64,000 nt of DNA, from the NCBI RefSeq assembly GCF_040712315.1, contig NC_134023.1, positions 18,051,442 to 18,115,441 of the forward strand. The letters run 5' to 3'. Each line of letters begins with the position of its first letter. The first letter of the stretch is position 1. Shown in pieces: positions 37,815-50,395 of this stretch. Source of the stretch: Castanea sativa. Its lineage: Eukaryota > Streptophyta > Magnoliopsida > Fagales > Fagaceae. The position numbers and the translations under genes were made by a program. The notes beneath the pieces were generated by a model. That model was not told the DNA's origin. It ran no database searches and was given only the letters and a program-made list of their open reading frames with translations.

Positions 37815-40266
37815 AATCAGGATTGCTAGGAGACTTTTTTTCCCTATAAAAACTATCAGGAGACCTTAATGAATATTAAGGAATTTTATACTCTTCCTTA
37901 CTTTTGGGAATAAGGGGTATTGGTAAAGAGAATTGTTACATTTACAATATTTTTGCAACACTTTTGCAATAAATTTTTTTTGAGAGAAAATTACAATATG
38001 CTATTAATCCCGCAGCTCGAATCCTTTTCTCCCTAAACTCCCAAGCACTTTGTACATGGGGAAGTGCCAATTCAGTTACAAGACTTCTACAATAAATCTT
38101 AAGTGATAGGTTATTATTAGTTTTAGCTAGTTTTGTATTCACAATTGAAATTACTTTTTTTTTTTTTCCTACCAATAACAACTTGCCACATAATATTTAT
38201 TGTGAAAGTATTGTAAAGTGTTGTAAATATAGTAATTCTCATTGCTAAAATGTGTATTATAAGAGTAATTTTTATTAATCTTATATTACACGGTATATGC
38301 TTTTTTTATTTTTATTTTTAGAAGGTACACGGTATATGCTAGTTGTTATAAAACTGGACTTAAATTGTAACCATATCATAGTACGCTGGATTTAATTTAT
38401 CTTTTATTTATTATTATTTGCATTATAAAATAAAAATATTCTAGATAATTACTCAACACAAGCCCTTCCTTTTCTCTCCACTCTTCACGCTACCTCTCTC
38501 TCAAACACAATCCGAAGAAACCTCAAATTCTACCTAGATTGTCATTAGGGTTTTTCAATTTCTGGGTTCTGTTTTTATAGTATATATTGAAAAACCTATC
38601 GAATTGTTATTGAAGATCAAATTCCACAACTTTGGCTTTCATGAGTTTCACATGGTCTGTTTTGTTTTTTGGCTTGCTATATGGGTCATTACTTTTTAGA
38701 GAAGAAGAAGAAGAAGAAGAAGAGGGGTTAAAGAGGAACCATCAGATGGTGATCGAGGACATGGAATTTTTGAACTTAACCAAGTAAACTGGGTAGCACG
38801 ATGGGTACAACCAATAACTTATTTGGTCATGTATGAATGTGATAGTTTTGCGGTAAGCTTAGCATCTTCTTATTCTGATTGAAAATTTGTTGAAGCTTGT
38901 TGTGAATGCTCATCTCATTGGACATTTGTAATTCTCAAGTGTTCTTGTTACAGAACTTTGGTGCATAATGTTTTTGCCCAATTCTTTTGATTTGTTCTTA
39001 TTTTGATCATTTATCAAAACTTTCTACCTATCAAAAAAATTGTTAGAACTTTCTATGAAATTTGTGTACAATTGGCACTTATTTATCAAAAAGAAAAGAA
39101 AAAAGTAGGTTCTAAACTTGCCTCTTTGCATGCATGTTTCAGGTCATCTGTGTGGCCAGTGTGTGCATGTGACAAGCTGTTTCAAATCCACAATGATTAC
39201 AAAATTGTTGGATATTTTCACGTTTTGCTATATGGATGAAATTAGTCTAATGAGTGTGTGATAAATCCCTTTAAGTCATTACTTTTATATTGTTTCATGT
39301 TTGAGCTATGTTTTATGCTACATCATTTGTTGTTTGCATAATCTGTTAATTCATGGTCAACTAGAATGTTTATTGTGAAGTAGATGTAATAGTGGTCTTG
39401 GGTTTTAACGGTTTTGTGTTTTACTATGATGTGAACTTTAGCAAAAGATTTTTAATTTTGTTTTGAGAAAATTGGAACATGTTTGGATTCAAAAACTGTT
39501 TTGAGAGTGAGGTTATAATTAGCTCAAAAACCCTTTTATGATTGAGCAAGAGGTACCTTTTGGTGGGTTTTTTACTTGAATTTTTCCGCAATGCAGGAGG
39601 TACATTTTTTTATGTGTTGCAGTATGCATTCTTTGGCAAAGATGTTGTTGAGTTGGGGAGTTGCCATTATTTGTCACTTGGAGTTTTTAAAATGGTTAGT
39701 TATGTTTTTACTTTAATTTTAGGATTTTCCCTCTTACCTATAATTCTCTTTATTTGTTAGTAGGAGTGAAATTGTGTTTTTGCGTCCAGTTTGGCCATTT
39801 GGTTTACTAATTTATTTAAAATTTGTTCCTTTAATTCAAGGTTTCTGAGCAAGGTTTTGATCTTATCAAAATAAAAACCAAATGCTTAATTATAAGACCT
39901 AAAGTGAGTTAGGTTGCTTAGATTTTGTATAAATGTGTTTTTTACTTGAACGCACTTTTGAAAACTTTCTTACTTAAAATTGTTGACGTGCAAGTTTAAA
40001 GAAAAGATATAAAATTCTAGAAGGAGAATGCTTAAGTCAAAATTGTCATAGCATTGAGCAATTGATAGTTATTGCTATATGACTTATGTGTAAATTAAAT
40101 GCCTAAAACAGAGATAGATGTGACAATAGTGTTTATTGTTATTCTTGATAGTGTCTGATTTGCAAAATAAATTAGAGTGAAAAGTGGATTTGTGTAGTGA
40201 GGCTGCTTTATGTTTTATTGGTTGTAAAATTGAATTTGGATTTTGGCTTTGAGCCACGTAAACATA
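37815..40266. other. Tail of block B, then a possible transcribed leader without recognisable exons
   Basis: 37858-37915 repeats the GGAGACCTTAATGAATA and TTTGGGAATAAG tail of block A. From about 38455 the character changes. A CT-rich stretch (CTCTCCACTCTTCACGC), an AGGGTTTTTCAATTTCTGGG string, a (GAA)n run at about 38700-38724 and a good donor after TTTGCG at 38852 resemble the 5' end of a plant gene. I could not find coding exons that follow. The small frames here match nothing I know. Confidence 0.35.
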
Positions 40267-40271
40267 CAAAG

Positions 40272-42493
40272 TGTAACACCCCAGCCTTTACAAAATAAAT
40301 AAACAAATAAAAGGGTTGTTTTGGAAACCATTTAAGTGGGGGCATTTTTGTGATAAGACCCAAGCCTAGCCCTAACCTTATATGTAACCCACGTTTGTTT
40401 CCTCCTCTATTTTTCTAAAGTGCCGCCCCCCATCACCTTTCCCTCTCTCCTCTGGTATTCCCATTTCCCATGGCCGAAAATCCTCTCTCTCATCCTCAGG
40501 TGAAGTTTATTCACTTTTTCCTCTTAAATTTCTATCTTGGCCGACTCATGGAAGGTTCTTTTCCAATCAAAATCAACCACCAAGAGTTCTAGTGGCTATT
40601 TTGGCAGACCCATTAGAAAGACCATCCCTCTAGGTTTGGTTAATTCAATAGATGAGATAAAAATCTAAGTTTTCTGTCATTTTCTATAAAATCCTTTGGG
40701 CTTTGTTAGTTTATGATGTTTATGGTATATACTTGATGGGTTTGGTGAGTATTGGAAGTTTAGAGGGTTATGAGAATTTGGGCAGCAAGAGTTTTAATTA
40801 AATCCAAAAATTTCAAACTATTTGGGGGTGTTTGCTTTGATGGGGTGTTTTGGTTGTCTATTTTACTAATGGGTATTTGAGGTTTGGTTTCCTAGAACAG
40901 CTATATAGGTTTTGCTGTTGCATGAGTTGATTCCAAAGTGTTTCATTTGCATTTGATCGGCTTTGACATATGTAAATGTAGGCATGTACTTGTTGCATGT
41001 CAAGTGTATGGTAAATTGCTTATACGAGTTAGATGATCGAATTTAATGACCCGTGTTGTGATGACTATTATATGAGGTTATTGGTTGCATTCATAGTTGT
41101 TATCATGTGCTAAAACATGTAGCTTTGAGGTTGATCAAGTCTGAAAGTTTTTGGAATAGTATTAAGATTATAGTAATTTTATTTTGAAATTGTAAATCTG
41201 TCCCTGACAGATTTGAGTTAGCTACAATACATGATTTTTAATAAGTTACAGAAAAATCATTTTAGGCTAAATTTTTGATGGTACATACTACACAAATAAG
41301 ATCTTATCCCTCTTTAATTTCAAGTTAATCAGATAAATTTTCGTGGACCAAACAAGTTTTACAAAATGGTTGACCTACTGTGTATTGAATCTAAAAGTGC
41401 GATGAAAATGCTAGGATTTTGTGGAATTTACTTCAAATCTTTGTTGAATGAATTGGTTTGTAAATTCATGTGCTTTCTTTGACATGTGATTTACTTAGTT
41501 AAGTCTAAAAATGGTTTGGTTTAATCATTTAGTGCTCTAAAGGGAAACTCATGAGATATGCTACTCCTATTATGAATTGATGTATTTTATATCATGTTTA
41601 TATGTGCACATTGCTTGCAGTGGAGAATTAAAATGCTTTGGTTTTGTTCTATGGCATTATGAGTTTGTATGCTTGTTTGGTTCTCATTGGGAATGGGTAC
41701 TTGTCTTAGGTTGGGCAAGCTAGGCTTTAGTGCATTTGATTTGTTTTAGGGGATCCTATTCGATTTTGGAGACAAATGTGATGATAAAATTTGCGATAGG
41801 TCTTGTTCTTAATAGGCTTGTTCCTTATGTTTCTAGGTTTTGAGATTCTTAGTGATGGACCTAGTGACGGGATTGTTTGATTTCCTTTATTTTTGCAACT
41901 AAGAGGTAAGTAATGTTTATTAATTTTGGGGGTTTTCCCAAAACAGTGTTGATTATTAAACTATTTTATATTAAAGAAATATGTTGATACTCTATATATA
42001 AATTGATATTTTATAAATGTTTGATATGCACATTGACTATTCGTTTTATGAAAAACTTGTGGGACAACATGAATTTATTTAAACTTGTACGCGTGAATAT
42101 ATATTTATATTTTTGAGAATTATGAATGGACTATTTTTGTGAGCATATTAAATGTGTTTTGAAAACCTATGGTAAATCGTGATTAAAAGCTTAATATTGT
42201 ATTTAGTCCTTAGCAAGAAACAATCATACTGCAGCTAGTCCTTAGCAAAGGACAGTTCCAGAAAAGGGGACTGTGCACATTTGATAGTTTCTTAGCAAGG
42301 AAGTATATTATTGCGAATCCAAAAAGGAAGCTTCTTAGCAAGGGAGTGCGCCTTTAGGTTCCAAATGAGCTATCTTTAAGAAAGAGAATGAAAATGAGGT
42401 TCCAGTCCCAAAAAAAGGGATAACACAACCCTATCAATGGGGCTTAAATGTTGACCACGAGATAAGCCTATGAAATTGTTTATATGATGGTAT

Positions 42494-42542
<49 letters not shown>

Positions 42543-43461
42543 GATGGCTCACAATATAAATATATTTTCTTTTATATGAAATATTTGATGATAAAATATT
42601 GATGAGTTATCAGTTATGAATTTGTTGTAAGAATTATTTATTTGAAAGGTTTGTTCCCACACCCTTATGTTAATGAATTTCACTTATTGAGTTATCTCAC
42701 CCTCCTTTTATTTCTCTTTATAGATACATTAGAGGGATTATTGGAGTAGAGATTCTTGGAAGACAATAGTTACGAATTATTTTGTGGAACTGAGGATTTT
42801 ATTATTATTTTTATGGCATTAAAATTGTACTGGAGAATTATTTTGAGGATGTTTTTTCTTTAATGGATTAGAGCTCTGACGTTTGTGATGAGATTTTAGG
42901 TTGCTGGTTTCTTTTATGTAATTGATTTTTTTTTGAGGGGGATGTAATGGATTATTTAGATTGAATAGATTTTATTATTTATGATTTTGGGGTGTTACAG
43001 AGCATAATTGTAATGCTCTAAAATCATAAATAATAAAAGTCTATTCAATCTAAATAATCCATAAAAAAAATTTTAAATAAAAGAAACCAACAACCTAAAA
43101 TCTCATCACAAATGTCAGAGCTCAAATCCACTAAAGACAAAACATCCTCAAATTAATTATCCAGTAAAATTTTAATGCCATAAAAGAATAATAAAATCCT
43201 CAGTTTCACAAAATAATTCATAATTGTTGTTTTCCAAGAATCTCTACTCCAATAATCCCGCTAATGTATCTGTAAGAAGAAATAAAAAGGGGAGGGGGGG
43301 GGGGTGAGATAACTCAATAAGTAAAATTCACTAACATTGGGGTGTATGAACAAACCTTTCAAATAAATAATTTTTACAACAAATTCATAACTTGTAACTC
43401 ATCAATATTTTATCATCAAATATTTCATATAAAAGAAAATATCTTTATATTGTGAGCCATC

Positions 43462-43512
<51 letters not shown>

Positions 43513-45690
43513 ATACCATCATATACACAATTTCCTAAGCTTTTCTCGTGGTCAATGTTTACGCCCTGTTGACAGGGTTGTGTTGTTCCCTTTTTAGGAC
43601 TGGAACCTCCTTTTCATCCCCTTTCTTAAGGATGGCTCCTTTGGAACCTAAAGGTGCACTCTCTTGCTAAGGAGCTTCCTTTTTGGATCCTCAATAGTAT
43701 ACTCCCTTGCTAAGGAGCTATCTAATGTGCACTATCCCCTTTTCTGGGACTGTCCCTTACTAAGGACTAGCTGCAGTATGATTGTTCCTTATTAAGGACT
43801 AAATACAATATTGAGTTTTTAATCACGACTTGCCATAGGTTTTCAAAACACATTTCAATATGCTCACAAAAATAATCTATTCATAATTCTAAAAAATATA
43901 AAGATATATTCACACATACAAGTTTAAATAATTTAGGTTGTCTTACAAGTTTTTCATAAAACGAATAGTTAGTGTGCACATCAAACATTTATAAAATATC
44001 AATTTATATATAGAATATCAACATATTTCTTTGATATAGAATAGTTAAATGATCAACACTGTTTTGGAAAAACCCTCAAAATTAGTAAACACCACTTACC
44101 TCTTAGTTGCAAAAATAAAAGAAATCAACCAATCCCGTCACTAGGTCCATCACCAAGAATCTCAAAACCTAAAAACATAAGAAACAAGACTATTAATAAC
44201 AAGACCTATCGCAAAGTTTATCATCACATTTGTCTCCAAAATCGAATAGGATCCCCTAAAACAAATCAAATGCACTAAAGTCTAGCTTGCCTAACCTAAG
44301 ATAAGTACCCATTCCTAAACGGGAACCAAACAAGCATACAAACTCATAGTGCCACAACATAATCATGACATAAAACACATCAATTCATAATAGTGGTAGC
44401 ATATCTCATGAGTTTCCCTTTAGAGCACTAAATGATTACACCAAACCATTATTAGATTTAACTAAGTAAAAAACATGTCGAATAAAGCACATGAATTTAT
44501 AAACCAATCCATTCAACAAAAGATTTGAAGTAAATTCCACAAAATCCTAGCATTTTCATTGCACTTTCAGATTCAATACACAACAGGTTAGCCATTTTGT
44601 AAAACTTTTTTGGTCCACGAAAGGTTCTCCAATTAACTTGAAATTAAATAGGGATAAGCTCTTATATGTGTAGTATGTACCATAAACAATTCAGCCCAAA
44701 TTGATTTTTCTGTAATTTATTAAAAATCATGTATTGTAGCTGACTCAAATTTGTCAGGGACAGATTTACAATTTCAAAATAAAATCACTATAATCTTAAT
44801 ACTTTGCCAAAAACTTTTAGACTTGATTAACCTCAAAGCTACATGTTTTAGCACATGATAAAAACTATGAATGCAACCAATAACCTCATATAATAGTCAT
44901 GACAACATGAGTCATTAAATTCGATCCTCTAACTCATATAGGCAATTCACCATACACTTGACATGCAACAAGCACATCCCACATTCACATATGTCAAAGC
45001 CGATCAAATGCAAATGAAACACATTGGAATCAACTCATGCAACAACAAAACCCATATAGCTGCTCTAGGAAACCAAACCTCAAATACCCATTAGTAAAAT
45101 AGACAACCAAAACACCCCATCAAAGCAAACACTCCCAAATAGTTTGAAATTTTTGGATTTAATAAAAACTCTTGTTGCCCAAATCCTCATAACTCTCTAA
45201 ACTTCCAATACTCACCAAACCCATCAAGTATATACCATAAACATCATAAACTAACAAAGCCCAAAGGATTTCATAGAAGAAAATGACAGAAAACTTAGAT
45301 TTTTACCTCATCTATTGAATTAACCAAACCTAGAGGGATGGTCTTTCCAATGGGTCTGCCAAAATAGCCACTAGAACTCTTGGTGGTTGATTTTGATTGG
45401 AAAAGAAACTTCCATGAGTCGGTCAAGATAGAAATTTAAGAGGCAAAAGTGAATAAACTTCACATGAGGATGAGAGAGAGGATTTTCGGCCATGGGGAAT
45501 GGGAACACAGAGGAGAGAGGGAAAGGTGATGGGAGGCGGCACTTTAGAAAAATAGAGGAGGAAGCCAACGTGGGTTACATATAAGGCTAGGGCTAGGCTT
45601 GGGTCTTATCACAAAAATGCCCTCACTTAAATAAGTTCCAAAACAACTTTTTTATTTGTTTATTTATTTTGTAAAGGCTGGGGTGTTACA
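40272..45690. mobile_element. 5.4-kb palindrome: two head-to-head LTR-like units sharing one target duplication
   Basis: Unit 1 (40272-42999) runs TGTAACACCCC...GGGGTGTTACA. Unit 2 (43009-45690) is its reverse complement, starting TGTAATGCTCT and ending GGGGTGTTACA. Only nine bases (GAGCATAAT) separate them. The outer flanks are CAAAG on both sides (40267-40271 and 45691-45695), while the inner junction has no such copy, so the pair seems to have integrated as one. TG..CA ends with a 5-bp duplication point to an LTR retrotransposon, yet there is no internal coding region. Both arms carry (TA)n tracts at mirrored places (about 42494-42540 and 43465-43510). Confidence 0.8.
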
Positions 45691-45695
45691 CAAAG

Positions 45696-46063
45696 GTTGC
45701 AATCAGTTGCAAATAGTTCCCCCAATGTCTTTGTTGCTTTAGTTTCCGACATTACACATTTTTATTTTGTTTCTCAATCTCTTTTTTTCTTTTTTTTTTT
45801 TGGTGGGCAAATCAGTCTCTCACTGATTCTTTTAGCCTTTTCTTTTAACTTTTAACTTAACATTATAATTTTCTTTCTTTCTCAATCTCTTCTTTTCATT
45901 TTTCTTTTTTTGGGGGGCATATTAGTGTCTCGCTAATTCTTTTAGATTTTTCTTTTAGTGTGATGTTTACTAATTATCCTTTATTTAACTACCTATATAT
46001 CGCACTTAGTGACTAGTTAAATATATAAATACTTATGAGCTGTTTTTCGTATTATCTCTATAT
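45696..46063. other. Intergenic DNA continuing the pre-insertion sequence
   Basis: T-rich sequence follows the palindrome. A direct repeat of a TCTCTTTTTTTCTTTT/TCTTTTAG motif occurs near 45779 and 45888. No gene is visible. Confidence 0.5.
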
Positions 46064-46985
46064 ATTAAGAGGATACCTAGAGTTAGTTACATGTTCACCG
46101 AATTCTCTAAAACACCCCTAATAATTATTTATCACTATTTCAAACAAACAAACAAGTGAGGGTATATAAGTAAATTGATCTTAATATATTTTAAATATAT
46201 TCAATTGTAACTCAAACTTAAAAACAAGTTGAATTCCCACTTCTAAAAAAAAAAGTTCGAATTCCCACTACCTATCCCATGTTTCACTCACAAATTTTTA
46301 AATTTTAGGTACTACACATTTGAATTCTACTGCCCTATATTTAACTCCCACAAAACTCTTTCAATCACAAATTTTTAAATTTTAACTATTCTTAACTTCC
46401 TGTATACTATTTTTTTTTTCTCATGGGATAGCTAGTGGAAATTCAAACTTTTTTTGAAGTGGGCATTCAAACTTGTATTTGAGTTTGAATTACGCTCTGT
46501 TTGTTTCAACAATGATATTTTCTAGAAAATGAGTTATTTTCTAAATAGCATTTTCTATAAAACTATCTCATTTTCCAATGTTTGGTAGCAACTTTAAATG
46601 AGTTGAAAAACAACCTCCTAACTTCCCTTATTTAGCTTGCTGTGAGATAGAGTTGTTTTCCAAAAAAATTTAATGGAAAACAATCTCCAAAAATAAGCCA
46701 TATTTTTTATGTTGACCAAATATAGTTTTTCTTTGACTCATCTTTTTTTATGCTACCAAACACTAGAAAACAAGAAAAACTATCTTTACACAAGGTTTTC
46801 CATTGAAACAAACGGAGCGTAAATATCTTCCAAATATATTAAGATCAATTTACTTATATACTTTTGTTTGTTTGTTTGAAATAATGATAAATAATTATTA
46901 AGGGTGTTTTGGAGGATTTGGTGAACATGTAAACAACTCTAGATATCCTCTTAATATATGGAGATAATAAGTTCACAAAGATAGT
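46064..46985. mobile_element. Foldback element with a nested MITE
   Basis: The outer arms CTCTATATATTAAGAGGATA and TATCCTCTTAATATATGGAG are inverted. Pairing continues through TAGTTACATGTTCACC and the AAATTGATCTTAATATATTT string. A second inverted pair, CCACTACCTATCCCATG near 46266 and CATGGGATAGCTAGTGG near 46421, lies further in. Within the right part sits a separate element (46494-46820). Confidence 0.7.
46494..46820. mobile_element. MITE nested in the foldback, CGCTCYGTTTGTTTCA ends
   Basis: The left end CGCTCTGTTTGTTTCA and the right end TGAAACAAACGGAGCG are inverted, and the interior has paired AGAAAATGAG- and TTTTCCA-type segments. Flanks TTA and TAA would fit a TWA target of PIF/Harbinger-type MITEs. 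The superfamily is inferred from this alone. Confidence 0.65.
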
Positions 46986-47159
46986 TGTTCTTTTATAATT
47001 TTGATTTTTCGTATAATACACCCATATATATGGTCTTTTACATTTTCTTTTTTCATTCCATTTTATGTGCCTTATTTTAAAATTTTTTTTAATCCTAAAC
47101 CAAATGAAACATAAATGTATCACGTACAGAATATATTCTCATAAAAAAAAAAAAAACTA

Positions 47160-47737
47160 TACCTGTTAAACCAAAAATACTAAAATAGTACTATAAGCCT
47201 ACAAGGAAAGCCACAAATTTATTAAACTACCTTGAGAAATTTAAAATGATAATAAAAAATAAAAAATATACTAGCAAATGCTAATAATGTTTAAATAAAA
47301 TAATATATTTTAGTGTTTCCAATGAAAATATTTTAGTTTAAATACCATGTATATTTCGTCTGCTATATATATTACTAAAAATATTTGCTAGACCAAAAAA
47401 GGTATTCTGAGCCTGTGAGGAACTGATGATACTATTTAAATAAGCATGTCATGTGTTGTTTGAAATAATAATGAACTAGGAAAATCTTATGGAATAATGT
47501 ATTTCCTTATATTTTGTGTGCATTTTTTTTTTTTTGGTTGGGAATATTGAACTATTACTTGCCCTTTTTAATAATAACACCGATGTATTTAAAAAAATGG
47601 TAGTTATTATTAAAAAAGGAGAAATAATGGTGGAGAAGATACAATCGCTGAAGAAAGAGGTGATTGTTTTAAAAAGAAATAGACGGTAAGTAAAGAATAT
47701 GTGCAAAATTAAGAGGATTATTCAAAATGGGAAGTGG

Positions 47738-47776
<39 letters not shown>

Positions 47777-48105
47777 GAGTTATTAGTGTAATAGTGTTGG
47801 TACAGAGAGAGAAGTAAGTGCGTTAGAGAGGTTTTCAGAAATAAATTAAGTAAATAAGAATGTTTTTAAAAGATTTTAGCAGATATTTATTAAGGCACTA
47901 AATTTTGTTAATAGCAATGGGAAAAAGAGAAATTAAAATGCTCACTAAAATATGGAAATAAAAAAAATTTATACCATATTCCATAGAAAATTATCAAGAA
48001 ATATAGAGTCGACAACATATATGACTAAATAGCCTTATTTACAAAGTTAATTTTCTTTTGTAGATTTGAAGAGAACTCTTAGCAATTTTTTCTTCAATTT
48101 TAACT

Positions 48106-48143
<38 letters not shown>

Positions 48144-48200
48144 GGACAACAGATTAAAAGGGGAAAAAAAGTCTAACAAAAAAGGCATTTTAAACAGTAA
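47160..48200. repeat. Upstream segment of duplicated block, second copy
   Basis: AAAAAAGGAGAAATAATGGT, GATACAATCGCTGAAGAAAG and AAAGAATATGTGCAAAATTA match 28907-29050 and 59908-60040 in order. Two (GA)n microsatellites (about 47742-47773 and 48108-48140) are specific to this copy. The minus-strand frame at 47476-47706 is low-complexity. Confidence 0.65.
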
Positions 48201-48429
48201 TCAAAAGCATTTCCTTAATTTGATTTAAATTATTAAATGGATCTAACTAAACTAGAAATCTTTATTTAAAAAAAGAAAAGAAAATACATACGTCTTTTGA
48301 AAAAGAAAAAAAGGTAATATGATTTTATTACTTTCACCTTGAATGAGATTTTAGATCAATTATTATTGATTGATCTTTATTATGTTGTTGCTAGCAAATC
48401 CCATTATATTTGTTTTGGATTTACTTTTT

Positions 48430-49072
48430 AGGCGTAAATGCATTTTTAGTCCATACATTTTGACCCTGTTTTTATTTTGGTCTCTACATTTTCATTTCAC
48501 CACTTTTAATCCTTAAACTAATTAACGTGTGTTATTTTAGTCCCTACCGTCACTCAACTAACAGAAAATGCTGACGTGGCTAACGGAGGAATTAAAATAT
48601 TATTAAAAATCCACCGTGGCACTCATTACCCATGCCATGTCAGATTATAATTAAAAAAAAAATTAATTTCTCAATTTTAACAAAATAAAATATGAGTTAA
48701 AATAATAATTTCTCAATTTAACAAAATAAAAAACAGAATTAAAAATTAAAAGTAACATGAATTAAGATCTAATTTAACTTGAACAAGAACACAAACCCAA
48801 TTCAATATCATCAGTTAACCCATCACATACCCAAATGTTAACAAACTCAAAATACCCAAATATGAACAAAATACCAAACCGATTTACAACCACAATATTA
48901 ATCAATATTTACACACCCAAAATAAATAAATAAATTTGAACACATGGCTGCCATGCGTTTGTATATCTCCCAATTCCCAATTTCCAAGCATTAATAGATG
49001 GGTTGGATGCCACATACAGGTTTTTAATTAGATTTTTTGGAAAAATAAGTTCTTCCCAAATAACATTCATAT

Positions 49073-49126
<54 letters not shown>

Positions 49127-50237
49127 ACAGAAGCTGATTTTCATTTATGGAATTTTAGTTTTCTGGGTTTGTTTTTTGATGGTTGGTTCGGGTTTATGGA
49201 TTTATGGGTCTTTGATCTTTCTCTTTTCCTTAACTGATTGAGTACTTAAGAATGGGACTTCGTCTAGATCAAATCTCAAATTCGGGCTCACTTCAACAAT
49301 GGAGCTTTGTGGACCAGTGAAGGCGGCCAACCACGCCAAAATCGAAGACTTCGACACCTCCACTTGAAGACTCGGATTCTCAAGTTCAAAATCTTAGATC
49401 TTCAGTTATGGTTTTAGTTTTATATGGGTTTGGGTTCTTAGTTTCATATGGGTTTGTTTGTATTGGGAAGTTGCAAGGATCGGTTGGGTTTGAAGGGATC
49501 TTGCTCTAATGGTCTTTGTTTGTTTTGAATTTTTAGTTCTGAAATTTATGGGTTATTTTGTTTTCTAGGTTTGATATTTGTGGGTTTGCTCTAGACTTGT
49601 TGTTGGGTTTATGTTTGTGTTCTTGCTAGAGATCGGTTTGTGTTTGGTTTAAATTGATTTTGTGTTGGTTTCTCGGAAAGATGAGAAAATTTGGGCTTGA
49701 GCTAGAATTTTGTATATCTGGGCTTTTTGGTTTGAGAAAATTTGGGTTTTTTGGTTTGAGAAAATCTGAGATCTGCTGCTGGTTTTGTGTTTGTGTTCTT
49801 GCTGGAGATCGGTTGTGTTTGTGTTTGTGTTCGTGTTCTTATGTTTGGTTGACAAGAAAGGGCAAGAAAATGTGAGAAAATCTGGGTGTTCTTATGTGTT
49901 CTTATGTCTAAAATCTGGGTTTGTGTTCTTTAGTATTCTTGTTGAAGATGAACACATCTAAACTGATGTATACATTTTTCTTTTGTTAAAATTGAGAAAT
50001 TAATTTTTTTTTAAAATTATAATCTGACGTGGCATGGGTAATGAGTGCCACGGTGGATTTTTAATAATATTTTAATCCCTCCGTTAGCCACGTTAGCATT
50101 TTTGGTTTGTTGAGTGACGGTAGGGACTAAAATAACACGCGTTAATTGGTTTAGGGACCAAAAGTGGTGAAATGAAAATGTAGGGACCAAAATAGAAATA
50201 GGGTCAAAATGTAGGGACTAAAAGTGCCTTTACGCCT
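48430..50237. mobile_element. 1.8-kb long-TIR transposon with perfect 7-bp target duplication
   Basis: Ends AGGCGTAAATGCATTTTTAG and CTAAAAGTGCCTTTACGCCT are inverted, with pairing over about 255 bp into the element. ACTTTTT flanks both sides (48423-48429 and 50238-50244). No transposase is visible. The interior holds a (TC)n tract at about 49077-49124, then T/G-rich sequence with repeated GTTTGTGTTCTTGCTNGAGA and GAGAAAATYTGGG motifs (49600-49950) that looks like captured leader or intron. The 7-bp duplication is unusual for Mutator (9) or hAT (8). Confidence 0.8.
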
Positions 50238-50395
50238 ACTTTTTATATGAAATCATCTCCTATAATCTTTCAATATTTTTTTACATTACATGATCCTTGC
50301 TAATCTTACAATAAAGAATTGGTAATTTAGGTTCCTCTTTGTTGGCCTATATGCCTATAAAAGGACCCTTATAGCCTGATGATCGTGTTCATGGC

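Noticed and set aside
38455..39760. A protein gene between block B and the palindrome
   Set aside because: The start looks like a gene leader, but no exon chain with family similarity could be built; kept only as a low-confidence region note.
45371..45568. Frame containing MAENPLSHPH in the palindrome arm as a gene
   Set aside because: It is present in both arms of an LTR-like unit, short and followed by no exon.
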